Source: Monarcha castaneiventris obscurior
Taxonomy: Eukaryota > Chordata > Aves > Passeriformes > Monarchidae
Reading direction: 5' to 3'
Assembly: GCA_026261815.1 (NCBI GenBank)
Contig: JAMPIT010000258.1
Coordinates: 19,114,501 to 19,178,500 of the forward strand
Length of the DNA stretch: 64,000 bases
The notes beneath the pieces were generated by a model that did no database searches, was not told where the DNA came from, and was given only the letters and a program-made list of their open reading frames with translations. Positions 56,937 through 64,000 of this stretch are shown here, piece by piece. Numbering within the stretch: position 1 is the stretch's first letter; every line of letters starts with the position of its first letter. Position numbers and translations under genes: made by a program.

Positions 56937-57408
56937 GAGGAAAACTCGCTTTTAACGGGGAAGGGCAGCAATCCGGCCGCTCTGCTCCGGCGGCAGCGCT
57001 GTGCCCATGGCTCTGACCTCCCAGGTGCCGCGGTTGTGCGCTCCCCGCACTCCGCGCACCGCTCAGGACAGAGGAAAGGCAGCAGCACGCCGGGACGTGG
57101 GCAGTACTGCGGGGACAAGGGATCTCCCCCGCCGCTGCCCGTGCCCCGGGGCCTGCCGGCTGCTCCTCCCCGCGGCGGAGCCGCCCCGGCCAACCCTCAG
57201 CGTGCAGCCGAGCGGGGAGGAGCCTCTGCTCTGCGCCTGCCCGGCGCCGCCGCCCGCCCCCAGCACCGGCGCCCGAGCATCCCGGGCGTGCCTGCATCGT
57301 TCGGCGCTCTGGGACTCGGGGCTGCTTCGCCGAGGGCTCGCCGTGTTTAGGGCCCCGCTGGGATCCCATCGACGCGGCCTCTGCGAGAGACACCGCTCCC
57401 CGCCAGCC

Positions 57409-63519
<6,111 letters not shown>

Positions 63520-64000
63520 GTAAGGTTCCTATATTTGTTTACGTGAAGTTGAGGTAGCAAAAACATAAATGCTTTACTTGTAAACAATATAGATCTGAAC
63601 AGGGAAGGAACAAGATGTCAGGGAGAAGTCTCAGAGATGTGTAGTCACAACATCACTAGGATTAGCAAGTTACATACAGTTCTTACGAACCACAAATGCT
63701 GTTGGCTTTGCACCAACACCTTCCAATTCTCCCTTTCTCTAACCCTCAGTAAGAATGGAAAAAGAGGCAGGAATTTGCTTCTATTTGGCATTCCATGTAG
63801 TGCAGTGATAATAGCTCCCTGCTTACATATATAAAATGATACTAAGGAAAGGTATTAGAGGCTATCTAGGACATGCTCCCAGTTATCTTGCTCACCTAAC
63901 TGAATTTGAAAATGAAGGCACTCCACTGCCTTATCTTAGCCTGATAAGAATCTTGGGCTGGTTTAGTTAGGATGATGTTACCTCTTAGCTGTAAAAACCC

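Overview
The window is nuclear DNA from a bird. Multi-exon vertebrate genes have compact GT-AG introns, CpG-island promoters sit at gene heads, and the recognisable interspersed repeats are mostly truncated 3' ends of CR1 LINEs, the dominant avian retroposon, plus one solo LTR. I cannot name the species; a songbird is possible but not shown. There is no prokaryotic content: no operons, CRISPR array or IS element.

Layout, left to right: MFSD14A (+; coding exons 2-12 at 4597-12774, exon 1 lies off the left edge), SASS6 (-; 17 exons, 15500-26510), TRMT13 (+; 11 exons, 26542-32291), LRRC39 (-; 7 coding exons, 33556-40227), DBT (-; 11 exons, 45232-56325) and RTCA (+; coding exons 1-9, 57409-63519, running off the right edge). 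This is the gene order and orientation I know from human 1p21.2. Exon phases join without a break in all six genes, giving predicted proteins of 641 aa (SASS6), 484 aa (TRMT13), 344 aa (LRRC39) and 493 aa (DBT), plus 462 residues of MFSD14A and 298 of RTCA.

The genes do not form one pathway. MFSD14A is an orphan major-facilitator transporter. SASS6 builds the centriole cartwheel. TRMT13 is a tRNA 2'-O-methyltransferase. LRRC39 is a muscle M-band leucine-rich-repeat protein. DBT is the E2 core of the mitochondrial branched-chain ketoacid dehydrogenase. RTCA is the RNA 3'-phosphate cyclase. They share promoter architecture: SASS6/TRMT13 and DBT/RTCA are divergent pairs on CpG islands, and SASS6, TRMT13 and DBT each carry a YY1-type motif over the start codon. 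MFSD14A/SASS6 and TRMT13/LRRC39 meet tail to tail.

I looked for an undescribed system and found none. The better leads are local: a 31-bp gap between the SASS6 and TRMT13 start codons, a likely GC-AG intron in SASS6, an open coding-like segment just past the SASS6 stop that could be an alternative last exon, a KEN box assembled across a SASS6 splice junction, a perfect 16-bp intronic hairpin in MFSD14A, a solo LTR with intact promoter and poly(A) motifs, a diverged LRRC39 C-terminus, and a CR1 tail plus tandem repeat inserted at the DBT/RTCA divergent promoter.
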